From JAJECS01 sp965219705 (GTDB lineage: Bacteria > Chloroflexota > UBA11872), in assembly GCA_965219705.1 (NCBI GenBank), contig OZ244789.1, positions 1,178,001-1,242,000 on the forward strand: a stretch of DNA of 64,000 nucleotides, written 5' to 3'. Below the pieces are notes generated by a model that saw nothing but the letters and a program-made list of their open reading frames with translations, did no database searches and was not told the origin of the DNA. The position numbers were made by a program, and so were the translations under genes. Position 1 is the stretch's first letter. Each line of letters begins with the position of its first letter. This document shows positions 15,681 to 23,953 of this stretch, piece by piece.

Positions 15681-16931
15681 GTGCGATACGCTCGCGGACT
15701 GCTGGGAGTGACCGATCTGGGGCCAGTGTCGAGCAGCCAGCGAGGGCATGACTACTTAGAAGCGCTGTCGTGCAGCGCGTGCGAGCGCGAGCACGACGCG
15801 CGTCAGATCCACACGGTCTGCCGGGAATGCGGCCACTCGCTGCTCGCGCGCTACGACCTGCAACGGCTCTCACGCGCACTCACTCCGGACGACGTGACCC
15901 GCCGCCCGCGGGGCCTGTGGCGCTTCCGCGAGCTGTTGCCGCCGGTGGCGGTGGGCGGCCCGGACCTCGGCGCGGGCGACACGCCGCTGGTGCCCTTGCG
16001 GCGGCTTGGCGCGCAGCTCGGGATGCCCAATCTCTGGCTCAAGGATGAAGGGGCCAACCCGACGGGGACCTTCAAGGCCCGTGGGGCTGCCGTCGGGGTC
16101 GCGGCCGCCGCGGCGCTGGGCGTGCTCGAGTTGGCGATCCCCACCGCGGGCAACGCCGGCAGCGCCTGGGCGGCCTATTGCGCCGCCGCCGGTCTGACGC
16201 TCCACGTGGCGATGCCGGTTGACACGCCATTGCCGATCAAGGCGGAGTGCGCGGCCTACGGCGCCGACGTAACCGAGATTGACGGCCTTATCAGCGATGC
16301 GGGGCGCTTGATCGGCGAGCGCGCGGCACAGCACGGCTGGTTTGACGCCTCCACCATGCGCGAGCCCTACCGCGTGGAGGGCAAGAAGACCATGGGGCTC
16401 GAGATCGCCGAAGCCTTCGACTGGAAGCCGCCGGATGCCGTGCTCTATCCCACGGGCGGAGGCGTCGGGCTCATCGCCATCTGGAAGGCCATGCGTGAGC
16501 TCGACGAGCTGGGCTGGCTGAAGGGCCCGCCCCCACGGCTGATTGCCGTTCAGGCCGACGGATGCCGACCCGTTGTGGACGCATGGGAGGCCGGCTCGGC
16601 GACGGCCGAGCGGGCGGTCGATCCGCATACGGAAGCCCCAGGGCTGCGCGTGCCGCTGCCTTTCGCCCACGCCCTCATGCTGCAAGCGATCCGCGAGACG
16701 AACGGAACGGCCGTGGCCGTCAGCGACGAGGAGCTGATCGCGGCCATGTCCGAGCTGGCCCGCAGCGAGGGCGTTTTCGCCTGTCCGGAGGGCGCCGCGC
16801 TGCTGCCTGCGCTCCGCCGCCTGCTCGAGCGCGGCGACCTGGCGCGCGACGCAAGGGTCGTCCTGCTCAACACGGGCAACGCCCTGAAGTACACGGATCT
16901 CATGCCCGCAGCTCGCGGGGCTCGCGCGTGA
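15681..16931 (+). CDS. Threonine synthase-like PLP enzyme
   Basis: A fold-type II PLP enzyme of about 400 residues that would convert O-phosphohomoserine to threonine. An N-terminal zinc-ribbon-like segment (CSACEREHD ... CRECGHSL) precedes the catalytic domain. The PLP lysine is in NPTGTFKARGAA, the phosphate-binding loop in TGGGVGLIAIW, and a substrate loop in TAGNAGSAWAAY. GTG 15726 (starting SSSQRGHDYLEAL) is a plausible alternative start because family members begin about ten residues before the first cysteine. The stop overlaps the next GTG, coupling it to the hydroxyacid dehydrogenase. Other PLP lyases of this fold cannot be excluded. Confidence 0.82.
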   Translation: MRYARGLLGVTDLGPVSSSQRGHDYLEALSCSACEREHDARQIHTVCRECGHSLLARYDLQRLSRALTPDDVTRRPRGLWRFRELLPPVAVGGPDLGAGDTPLVPLRRLGAQLGMPNLWLKDEGANPTGTFKARGAAVGVAAAAALGVLELAIPTAGNAGSAWAAYCAAAGLTLHVAMPVDTPLPIKAECAAYGADVTEIDGLISDAGRLIGERAAQHGWFDASTMREPYRVEGKKTMGLEIAEAFDWKPPDAVLYPTGGGVGLIAIWKAMRELDELGWLKGPPPRLIAVQADGCRPVVDAWEAGSATAERAVDPHTEAPGLRVPLPFAHALMLQAIRETNGTAVAVSDEELIAAMSELARSEGVFACPEGAALLPALRRLLERGDLARDARVVLLNTGNALKYTDLMPAARGARA

Positions 16932-17908
16932 GCGGCGACGCCCGCCCGACGGTGATGGTCACCGAGACGATTGATGCGGTTGGGATCGAGCACCTGGGTG
17001 CGTTTGCGCGGGTCGTCACGCCGGCCGTCCCCGACGAGGCCGCCATCATCGACGACGCGGGACGTGTCGACGCAATGCTGGTGCGGGTGGCGCCGATCAC
17101 GGCGCGGGTCATCAAGGCGGCGCCCCGGCTGCGCCACATTCAGAAGCACGGGGTGGGAGTGGACGCCATCGACCTAGCCCATGCGACGGCGCGCGGCATT
17201 CCGGTGAGCGTGACGCCCGAGGCCAACGCCACGGCGGTGGCGGAGCACGCCGTGACGGCGGCGCTGGCGGCGTTCAAACGGCTGGCGGCCCAAGACGCCG
17301 TCGTGCGCGCCGGGCGGTGGCGCCCGGCGATGACGGCCCCGGTGCATGAGCTGGAAGGACGCACGGCGGGCGTCGTGGGGGCGGGGCGGATCGGGCGGCG
17401 GGTGGTCCGCGCCCTGGTGCACGGGTTCGGCATGCGGGGCCTGATTTTCGATCCCTATCTCACGCCGGCAGACCTGGCCGACGAGGGGATCGCGCTGACG
17501 GCCACGCTGTCCGAGCTGCTGGAGCAGGCGGACCTGGTGTCGCTGCACGTGCCGCTGACGCCGGCGACGCGGCATCTGATCGACGCCGAGGCGCTGGCCG
17601 CGATGCGGCCGACAGCCGTGCTGGTCAACACCTGCCGCGGGGCAGTGGTCGACGAGACCGCGCTGGCCGCAGCGCTCGAGGAGGGGCGGATCGCCGGGGC
17701 GGCCATCGACGTCTTCGCCCAGGAGCCGCCGGCGGCGAGTCAGCTGCGCCAGGCGCCTAACATCATCCTGTCGCCCCACTTCGCCGGTCTGACGGTGGAG
17801 TCGAACCGGCGGATGGCCGTGCACGCGGCGGCCGAGATTCGCCGCGTGCTGGCGGGCGAGCCGCCGCGGTGGTGCATCAACCCCGCGGCGCTTGGGGCGT
17901 TGACCTAG
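16928..17908 (+). CDS. D-isomer-specific 2-hydroxyacid dehydrogenase (phosphoglycerate dehydrogenase-like)
   Basis: A 326-residue NAD-dependent dehydrogenase. The nucleotide-binding motif is GVVGAGRIGRRV, the catalytic arginine lies in NTCRGAVVDE, the glutamate in DVFAQEPP and the histidine in LSPHFAG. It lacks the C-terminal ACT domain of full-length SerA, so it is either the short form of phosphoglycerate dehydrogenase or acts on another 2-hydroxyacid. Starting at GTG inside the threonine-synthase stop codon, it appears to be in an amino-acid operon with it. Confidence 0.88.
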   Translation: MSGDARPTVMVTETIDAVGIEHLGAFARVVTPAVPDEAAIIDDAGRVDAMLVRVAPITARVIKAAPRLRHIQKHGVGVDAIDLAHATARGIPVSVTPEANATAVAEHAVTAALAAFKRLAAQDAVVRAGRWRPAMTAPVHELEGRTAGVVGAGRIGRRVVRALVHGFGMRGLIFDPYLTPADLADEGIALTATLSELLEQADLVSLHVPLTPATRHLIDAEALAAMRPTAVLVNTCRGAVVDETALAAALEEGRIAGAAIDVFAQEPPAASQLRQAPNIILSPHFAGLTVESNRRMAVHAAAEIRRVLAGEPPRWCINPAALGALT

Positions 17909-17943
17909 GGGTTCATCGACCGGGCAGCCGGAGGAGGGACGCA

Positions 17944-18534
17944 ATGGCCACCGCACGCCGCGTCGACCGCATGCGGTCGGTGGCCGCCACCCGGCAATCC
18001 GGACTGGTCGTTGTGCTCGAGGACATCCACGATCCCCACAACGCCGAAGCCGTGTTTCGGAGTTGCGACGCGTTGGGCGTGCAGCAGGTGCATCTGGTCT
18101 TCGAGCAGGAGGCGCCGTTCAACCCGCGCCGCGTCGGCAAGGTCTCGTCGGCCTCGGCGAACAAGTGGCTGAGTTTCACAGTGCACGGCTCCATCGCCGC
18201 CTGCGTGGACGCGCTGCGGGCGTCGGGCCACGTCCTGGCGGCGGCCGTTCCTTCGCCAAGGGGGCGCGATCTGGCGGCGGCCGACCTCACGGCGCCGCGC
18301 CTGGCGCTGCTGTTCGGCAACGAGCATCGGGGGCTCTCCGCCGAGGCGTTGGCATCAGCGGATCAGGTCATGAGCATCGCCACAGTCGGCATGGTTCGCA
18401 GCCTCAACCTCTCTGTCGCTGCCGCCATTTGCCTCTACGAGGCCACGCGCCAGCGCGCCGCGACCGGCCGCGACTATCGCCTGTCCGCCGACGCCCAGGC
18501 CCGGCTCGTGGATGAGTGGCTCGACCGTGCCTGA
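17944..18534 (+). CDS. TrmH/SpoU-family RNA 2'-O-methyltransferase
   Basis: A 196-residue SPOUT methyltransferase with the trefoil-knot motifs: LEDIHDPHNAEAVFRSCDALG (motif 1), LLFGNEHRGLSAEAL (motif 2) and RSLNLSVAAAICLYEATRQR (motif 3). It closely resembles TrmH-type tRNA Gm18 methyltransferases in size and motifs. A perfect GAGGAGG lies six bases before ATG 17944, making the start secure. It is 35 bases downstream of the dehydrogenase and probably read from the same transcript. Confidence 0.9.
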   Translation: MATARRVDRMRSVAATRQSGLVVVLEDIHDPHNAEAVFRSCDALGVQQVHLVFEQEAPFNPRRVGKVSSASANKWLSFTVHGSIAACVDALRASGHVLAAAVPSPRGRDLAAADLTAPRLALLFGNEHRGLSAEALASADQVMSIATVGMVRSLNLSVAAAICLYEATRQRAATGRDYRLSADAQARLVDEWLDRA

Positions 18535-18630
18535 GACCCCGAGTGGAGCGCGGCGCACGCCCGGACTATGCTCGGTGCGCGTCACGTGTTCCTTGTCGGC
18601 GCCGCGCGCCACGAGCAGGAGTCAACCCTC

Positions 18631-19176
18631 ATGACCGGGGATGTGTTCTACCGCGAGGTCAAGCCGGCGCGCTCCCCCCGAGGATCCATCGTGCCGCCGG
18701 GGTGCCAAGTCGAAGAGGTAGATGGCCGTCAGGTGCTGCGCATTCCGGCCGACGTGACCAACGTCGAGACGCCGATCATCTTTCCTGGATTCACCGTCGT
18801 CATCGAGGGCGACATGCTGACCGTCGAAGGCCCGACCATCGTCGATGCGGCGATCGCGGGCGAAGGCCTCGAAGCCCCGCAGACGACGCTCAATACGTCG
18901 AAAGAGGTCGAGGTGCTCGGGCTCTTGCGCGTCGGCTCGGTGCGCGCACGGATCGTTCGCGGCGCCCGTATCGAGTCCCGGGACATCGACGCCGACGTTT
19001 CCGTGCGGGCGGAGGAGGCGATCGTCGCCAACCGGGTCGCGGTGCGTGACGGGGCCGTGCGGGCGCCGCAGCTCATCGCCGCGGACGTCGCCGGGGAGAA
19101 TGCGGCCGACTCGCACGTCGCATGGAGCGACGCGCTGGCGCAGGGCCTCGTGCCGGAGTGGCTGCGCGACAGCTAA
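18631..19176 (+). CDS. Hypothetical protein, beta-rich
   Basis: 181 residues with a strongly periodic alternation of short hydrophobic strands and charged turns from about residue 75 (VEVLGLLRVGSVRARIVRGARI, partly quoted as VLGLLRVGSVRARIVRGARI). This suggests a beta-helix or bactofilin-like repeat fold. No signal peptide or catalytic motif is seen. ATG 18631, with CAGGAG upstream, is preferred over an in-frame ATG at 18568. The function is unknown; it precedes a methyltransferase by eight bases. Confidence 0.6.
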   Translation: MTGDVFYREVKPARSPRGSIVPPGCQVEEVDGRQVLRIPADVTNVETPIIFPGFTVVIEGDMLTVEGPTIVDAAIAGEGLEAPQTTLNTSKEVEVLGLLRVGSVRARIVRGARIESRDIDADVSVRAEEAIVANRVAVRDGAVRAPQLIAADVAGENAADSHVAWSDALAQGLVPEWLRDS

Positions 19177-19183
19177 GTCGGTG

Positions 19184-19990
19184 ATGGCGACGGATGCCGC
19201 GTCCGGCGCGCATGGCTACACCTTGTTCGCGGCGGTCTACGACCAGTGGCAGCAGACGTACGGCCCCGAGTACGCGCATCTCGTCGCGCCGCACGTGCAT
19301 GCACGGCTGGCGCGCGTGCTGGGCGGACCGCCTCACAAGCTGATCGACCTCGCCTGCGGCACCGGCACACACGCGCTTTTGCAAGCGGGGCGTGGCGTTT
19401 CAGTCATCGGCCTCGACCTCTCGGCGGCCATGCTCGCCGCCGCGCGGGCGAAGGCCGCGGCGGCCGGGTCTCCCGTGACGTTCGTGCAGGCCGATATGCG
19501 CTCGTTCGATCTGCCCACGCCGGTCGATGCCGTGACGTGTCTCTACGCGTCCCTCAACCACCTGGCCGGTCCCGCTGACCTGGCCCGGACGTTCGCGCGC
19601 GTCGCGGCGCACCTGCGTCCCGGTGGAGCGTTTGTGTTCGACGTGAACACGCGCGCCGGATTCGAGGCGCTATGGCGCAATCCAGGCACGGACTGTGCCC
19701 CCGGGTTCACGATCCACCGGCGCTATGTCTGGGACGACGAAGGGCCGTGGGTCGAGATGCACCTGACCATCGAGCGCCGAGCAGGCGGCGCCACCGCGCG
19801 CGGGCGCGCGGTCCTGCGCGCGCGGTGGTTCGACGACCGCGAAGTGCGAACGGCGCTGACGCAGGCGGGTCTAGTTCTCGCGGATTGCACGCCGTTCAGC
19901 CCGTTTCCGGAAGTCGACCGTCCGGGTATCAAGCAGCTCTGGACGGCCACGCGCTCCAGCGGGGACTACAAGGGGCCGAGCTGCGCGTAG
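19184..19990 (+). CDS. Class I SAM-dependent methyltransferase
   Basis: A 268-residue methyltransferase with SAM-binding motif I LIDLACGTGTHAL, the acidic residue in VIGLDLSAAML, and motif II/III at FVQADMRSFDL and LRPGGAFVFDVNTR. Substrate unknown. The start at ATG 19184 follows the previous stop closely; no strong ribosome-binding site is visible, so it may be coupled. Its last 25 bases overlap the 3' end of the convergent queC gene. Confidence 0.85.
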   Translation: MATDAASGAHGYTLFAAVYDQWQQTYGPEYAHLVAPHVHARLARVLGGPPHKLIDLACGTGTHALLQAGRGVSVIGLDLSAAMLAAARAKAAAAGSPVTFVQADMRSFDLPTPVDAVTCLYASLNHLAGPADLARTFARVAAHLRPGGAFVFDVNTRAGFEALWRNPGTDCAPGFTIHRRYVWDDEGPWVEMHLTIERRAGGATARGRAVLRARWFDDREVRTALTQAGLVLADCTPFSPFPEVDRPGIKQLWTATRSSGDYKGPSCA

Positions 19991-20634
19991 CTGGTGGGGT
20001 CGTCTACGCCGGCATCAATAAAGCCACGACGGCGTTCGCCGCACTTGCCGCAGACGCCGCAGTGGGCCCCGTCGACCGGGTCGGCGCACGACAGCGCGTG
20101 CTGAACGGGCAGCCCGGCGCCGGCGCGAATCACATCGGCCTTGTGCATGCCGGCCAGCGGCGTGAGGACGTGGATCGGCGCGTCGAGCGCCAGGCCGGCT
20201 GACTGCTCCAGGCTGCGCAAGAACTCCGGCCGGGCATCCGGAAACGGGTTGCTCGCCAGGATGCCGATGGCGATGTGCGCCAGGCCGTGGATTGCGCCGT
20301 AGGTCGCCGCCGTGCTGAGGAGCAGAAGATTGCGGCCCGGGAGGTACCAGTCCTCATCCGGCCGGCTGGCGTCGGGCACGTCCGCGCCGCCGGTGCTCCA
20401 GTGCCGGCCGTAGAGCGACCGCGCACCGAGGTCGAGCTCAACCAGCGGTTGAACGGCTGCAGCGCCCAGGGTCTCGAAATACCGCTCGAGGGCGGCTCGC
20501 TCGGCGCGTTCCCACTGGAGCCCGGCGCGCACGAACAGCGGCGTCACCCGGTCGAACTCGCGTGCGAGCAAGGCCGTCATGATGGCGCTGTCGAGCCCGC
20601 TCACCAGCGCGGCCACCGCGCGCGTCTGCGGCAT
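19966..20634 (-). CDS. queC: 7-cyano-7-deazaguanine synthase QueC, atypical PP-loop
   Basis: QueC converts 7-carboxy-7-deazaguanine to preQ0 in queuosine synthesis. The C-terminal zinc site is typical (SCADPVDGAHCGVCGKCGERR), as is the PGRNLLLLSTAATYG segment. The ATP-pyrophosphatase loop reads LVSGLDSA, one glycine shorter than the family SGGxDS. ATG 20634 places this loop near the N-terminus, as expected; a longer in-frame start at 20688 is less likely. Its neighbours on the other strand include a QueD homologue, supporting a queuosine or deazapurine role. A single-residue deletion in the P-loop may impair activity or may be a sequencing error. Confidence 0.82.
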   Translation of the reverse strand: MPQTRAVAALVSGLDSAIMTALLAREFDRVTPLFVRAGLQWERAERAALERYFETLGAAAVQPLVELDLGARSLYGRHWSTGGADVPDASRPDEDWYLPGRNLLLLSTAATYGAIHGLAHIAIGILASNPFPDARPEFLRSLEQSAGLALDAPIHVLTPLAGMHKADVIRAGAGLPVQHALSCADPVDGAHCGVCGKCGERRRGFIDAGVDDPTSYAQLGPL

Positions 20635-20755
20635 TGGGTCTTGCTCCCGGTGTGTGCGTGAAGGTACGGCGCCCCGCGTGGAACCCATGCTAGGTTAGAG
20701 CCCACTCCGGTCCCTTTCCGCGCGACCACAGCGGTTGCGCTCGAGCGAGTCCCCC

Positions 20756-21490
20756 ATGGATCTTCAAGGCGCCACAGTCGTTGTCACCGGCGGCGCGCGC
20801 CGGGTGGGACGGCACGTCGCCGGGCGCCTGGCCGAGCGGGGAGCGAACATCGTGGTGAACTACCGCACCTCGGCGCGCGAGGCCGACGCGGCGGTCGCGG
20901 AGTTCCGCGAGCAGGGCGTGGGCGCCCTGGCGGTGCAGGCGGACGTGTCGACGCGCGCGGGGGTGCAGGCAATCCTCGACGCGGCGGTGGATGAGTTCGG
21001 GTCCGTGGAGGTGCTCATCAACAACGCGTCCATCTACGGCGCGACGCCATTCGCCGAGCTGGACGAGGCGGATTTCGACCGAAACATCGCCGTCAATCTC
21101 AAGGGGCCCTACCTGGGGTGCTGGCTGTTTGGGCAGCAGATGCAGGCGCAGGGCCGCGGCAAGATTGTCAACGTTGCCGACTGGGCGGTAGAACGCCCGT
21201 ACACGAACTACGCGCCCTATTTCGTGGCCAAGGGCGGCGTCGTGGCGCTCACCCGCGTCATGGCCAAGGAGCTTGCGCCCCAGGTGCAGGTGAACGCCGT
21301 GGCGCCCGGGCCTATCCTGATGCCGGCCGACTTCGACCAGGAGATGATCCGCGCGGTGGAGCGAGCGACGCCGCTTGGACGCATCGGTGACCCCGAAGAC
21401 ATTGCGCAGACGATTCGCTACCTCGTCGAGGGAACCGATTTCGTCACGGGTGCCGTGATCCCGGTCGACGGGGGCCGCACCGTCTCGTGA
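20756..21490 (+). CDS. Short-chain dehydrogenase resembling pteridine reductase (FolM/PTR1-like)
   Basis: A 244-residue SDR. The NADPH motif is TGGARRVGR, with an arginine after the glycine-rich loop as in pteridine reductases. The catalytic YxxxK is YFVAK, but the usual serine position is aspartate (NVADWAVERPY), a replacement characteristic of PTR1/FolM enzymes. The C-terminus ends in VDGGRTVS. Likely role: NADPH reduction of dihydropterin or dihydrofolate. The QueD-family gene begins 17 bases downstream, making a pterin or deazapurine operon plausible. Confidence 0.8.
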   Translation: MDLQGATVVVTGGARRVGRHVAGRLAERGANIVVNYRTSAREADAAVAEFREQGVGALAVQADVSTRAGVQAILDAAVDEFGSVEVLINNASIYGATPFAELDEADFDRNIAVNLKGPYLGCWLFGQQMQAQGRGKIVNVADWAVERPYTNYAPYFVAKGGVVALTRVMAKELAPQVQVNAVAPGPILMPADFDQEMIRAVERATPLGRIGDPEDIAQTIRYLVEGTDFVTGAVIPVDGGRTVS

Positions 21491-21507
21491 GCTAACGGAG
21501 GCCTGTC

Positions 21508-21966
21508 ATGTTTGAGATCGTGAAGCACATCGATTTCTGCTTCGGCCATCGATTGCTGGACTACGAGGGCAAGTGCAACCAGCCCCACGGGCACAACGGC
21601 CGCGCGGAGATTCGCCTGCGGGCGGAATCCCTGGACGGTCTGGGCATGGTCGCCGACTTCCGCGACGTGCGGCGCACGGTCGAGGCGTGGATCAACGCCA
21701 ACCTGGACCATCGCATGATCCTGCAGCGCGGCGACCCCTTGATCGACGCCATCGAGAGCCTCGGCCAGCGCGCCTTCGTGATGGCCGAGAACCCGACCAC
21801 CGAAAACCTGGCCCGCATGCTCTTCCAGCACGTGCAGCAGCTTGGGTTGCCGGTGGTGGCCGTGACGCTGTGGGAGACGCCGGATTCCTACGCCACATAT
21901 GCGCCTGCACCGGCGGGCGCGGCGCAGCCGAACGGCGCGGCACGCGCTGCGGTGACGTCCACCTAG
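21508..21966 (+). CDS. queD: 6-carboxy-tetrahydropterin synthase QueD / 6-pyruvoyl-tetrahydropterin synthase family
   Basis: A 152-residue T-fold enzyme. The catalytic cysteine and zinc histidines appear in CNQPHGHNGR plus the first histidine in FGHRLLDY. The acidic catalytic partner lies in NPTTENLARML, and the C-terminal VTLWETPDSYATY is typical. QueD makes 6-carboxy-tetrahydropterin from dihydroneopterin triphosphate. GGAGG sits nine bases before ATG. With QueC convergent nearby this is probably the queuosine branch, although the adjacent pteridine reductase leaves a pterin-cofactor role possible. QueE is not in the window. Confidence 0.88.
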   Translation: MFEIVKHIDFCFGHRLLDYEGKCNQPHGHNGRAEIRLRAESLDGLGMVADFRDVRRTVEAWINANLDHRMILQRGDPLIDAIESLGQRAFVMAENPTTENLARMLFQHVQQLGLPVVAVTLWETPDSYATYAPAPAGAAQPNGAARAAVTST

Positions 21967-21985
21967 CTCGCCGGGGCGCATTGGC

Positions 21986-23884
21986 ATGCGGGCGTTTGCC
22001 GGGGCCCATCCGCCGGGCCGACAGCCCGTGAGTGGAGCATGGGCACGCCTGAAGCGTGGCCGGGCGGCCGCGTGCCTGCTGGGGCTGCTTGCCCTTGTCA
22101 CGCTGGGGGCCTGCGAGCCAGCGGACGATACCGCCGCACCAACTGCCGCGCCCTCGCCGGCGACGACCGCAGCGACGCCCGCGGCCACGCCGACGCCTCG
22201 ACCAACCCCAGGTCCGACGACGCGCCCGACCTCTGCCCCAACGCCGCGGGCCCTTGCCGATTTCGGTGACGCTCCCGACGGGGTCGCCGCCGGGTATCCC
22301 AACCCGCGGGTGATCGGGCGCTTCCCGACGCGGCTGTCCTCGCTCACGGCCGAAGGCCCGGGCGCCCACGTGCGCCGGCCAGGTCTCGACCGGCTCGGAT
22401 CCCGCGTGACCTCCGAGTCGGATGCCGACGACCAAGAAGACGCCGACGGCACACCAAACCTCGTCAATCGGGACGCGGGCGACGACGGGGTTCTCGGGCT
22501 CACGGTGAGCCTCACGCCGCCCCAAGCTCTGGCACGGCTTACCGTCGCCGTCACGCTGGGCCCGGCCGCTCCCACCGGCCCGCGCCGCATCAACGTCTTG
22601 ATCGACATCGATCGCGACGGCCGCTGGACGAGCCCCGTCGAGTGGGTTCTTCAGGACTGGGAGGTGGAGCTCGAGCCGGGCGCGTCGAAGACGTTTGAAA
22701 GTCCAGCCTTCCCGCTGCTGCATGGTCGGGTGTTGCCCGAAGGCGCGTGGATGCGCGTGCTCCTTACCCGGGAGCGCCTGCAGGGTGGGGCCTGGGACGG
22801 CAGCGGCAGCTGGGAATTTGGCGAGGTCGAGGACTACCAGCTGGCGCTGCCCGCGATTGCGCGACCGGATGGGTCGCGTCCGGCGATCGCGGTGGTGGCG
22901 TGTCCGAACCAAATCGAATGGCTGGAGGCGGTGGTCGTCGTCGAGGCCGCCTGCACCGTGACCAATATCGGCGAGGAGGGAGACTTCGCGGCTCGAGTCG
23001 TGCGCACCGCGGGGTCGATCACCCTCCTTCCTGACATGGTGGCAAGCGAGACCCTGCACGCCGGCGCCGCCCGTGCGATCACCTTCGTGCTGATACGCGC
23101 CGATGCCGCGACCCGCTGGCGGGTACGCCCACGCACAGCCTCGGTCGTCGGGCAGGTCGAATCGGGCGTCGTGGTGTTCGGAATCGAGCATCGGGATGCG
23201 GCCATCAGCGTCGGCCCGAGTGATCGCACCCAGCGTATGTTCGAGCGCGACGCCCAGGAGGACTACTTCGACATCACCAACCTGTCGCCCACGGAGGGTT
23301 TCAGCTTCGCCGACATCCAGCGCGTGGCCTTCGGCGCGGCCGCCATCGAGAGTGCCGGCCTCGACATCCTGCGCCGGGCGTACTTCACGGTGGAGGGTTC
23401 GGGCGCCCGGGTGGCCGGCGACTACCTGGCCGCCATCATCGAGATGGGCGATCCCATCCCGCAGGATGAATCAGAGCTCGGCTGGCGGGTATCCGTGGTG
23501 CTGGAAGCGAACGACGACCCGGATGACAACTGGCGGCCGCGCGTGCGGGATTTCGATCTCTATCAGGGAACGGACCACTGGTACGAGCTCATCTACATTC
23601 CGACGCTCGATCCTGTGTGGCGCATCCAGCGCCGGGCCGCGCCGGCCCCGTCGCAGGCCCTGCCCACGGACGCCATTGCCTTCATCGACGGACGGCGCGT
23701 GCTGCTGCTTATCCCGCGGGCCGAGCTCGAGCGCGAGGCTTCCGACCTGCGATACCGCGTGATGACGTTCGTGCACCAGCCGGACGATCCGGACGGCACC
23801 TCGAAGCCCTCGATGGCCGATGTCTTCCCGCCGCTTGATGAGCCCTTGCAGACCTTTGGTATGCATACGGTGCCGTTCGGGTAG
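21986..23884 (+). CDS. Large lipoprotein with GEVED-type domain
   Basis: About 620 residues. A signal peptide ends in the lipobox LVTLGAC, so the protein is exported and lipid-anchored. A Thr/Pro/Ala spacer follows, then DFGDAPDG, and about 200 residues later GEVEDYQLALP, the signature of GEVED beta-sandwich domains found in exported proteins. The rest is beta-rich with no enzyme motif. GTG 22028 would give a more normal signal-peptide length than ATG 21986. Probably a surface protein of structural or adhesive function. Confidence 0.75.
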   Translation: MRAFAGAHPPGRQPVSGAWARLKRGRAAACLLGLLALVTLGACEPADDTAAPTAAPSPATTAATPAATPTPRPTPGPTTRPTSAPTPRALADFGDAPDGVAAGYPNPRVIGRFPTRLSSLTAEGPGAHVRRPGLDRLGSRVTSESDADDQEDADGTPNLVNRDAGDDGVLGLTVSLTPPQALARLTVAVTLGPAAPTGPRRINVLIDIDRDGRWTSPVEWVLQDWEVELEPGASKTFESPAFPLLHGRVLPEGAWMRVLLTRERLQGGAWDGSGSWEFGEVEDYQLALPAIARPDGSRPAIAVVACPNQIEWLEAVVVVEAACTVTNIGEEGDFAARVVRTAGSITLLPDMVASETLHAGAARAITFVLIRADAATRWRVRPRTASVVGQVESGVVVFGIEHRDAAISVGPSDRTQRMFERDAQEDYFDITNLSPTEGFSFADIQRVAFGAAAIESAGLDILRRAYFTVEGSGARVAGDYLAAIIEMGDPIPQDESELGWRVSVVLEANDDPDDNWRPRVRDFDLYQGTDHWYELIYIPTLDPVWRIQRRAAPAPSQALPTDAIAFIDGRRVLLLIPRAELEREASDLRYRVMTFVHQPDDPDGTSKPSMADVFPPLDEPLQTFGMHTVPFG

Positions 23885-23890
23885 GTCGCG

Positions 23891-23912
23891 GCGGCCCTCG
23901 GCCTTGGGCCGC
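23891..23912. terminator. GC-rich hairpin after the GEVED lipoprotein gene
   Basis: GCGGCCC and GGGCCGC form a seven-base stem with an eight-base loop, seven bases after the stop codon. No T-run follows, so termination is plausible but unproven. Confidence 0.35.
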
Positions 23913-23953
23913 TAGCACGCGGTCGGCTCTCCACGGGCGGTCGGAAACTCGGC

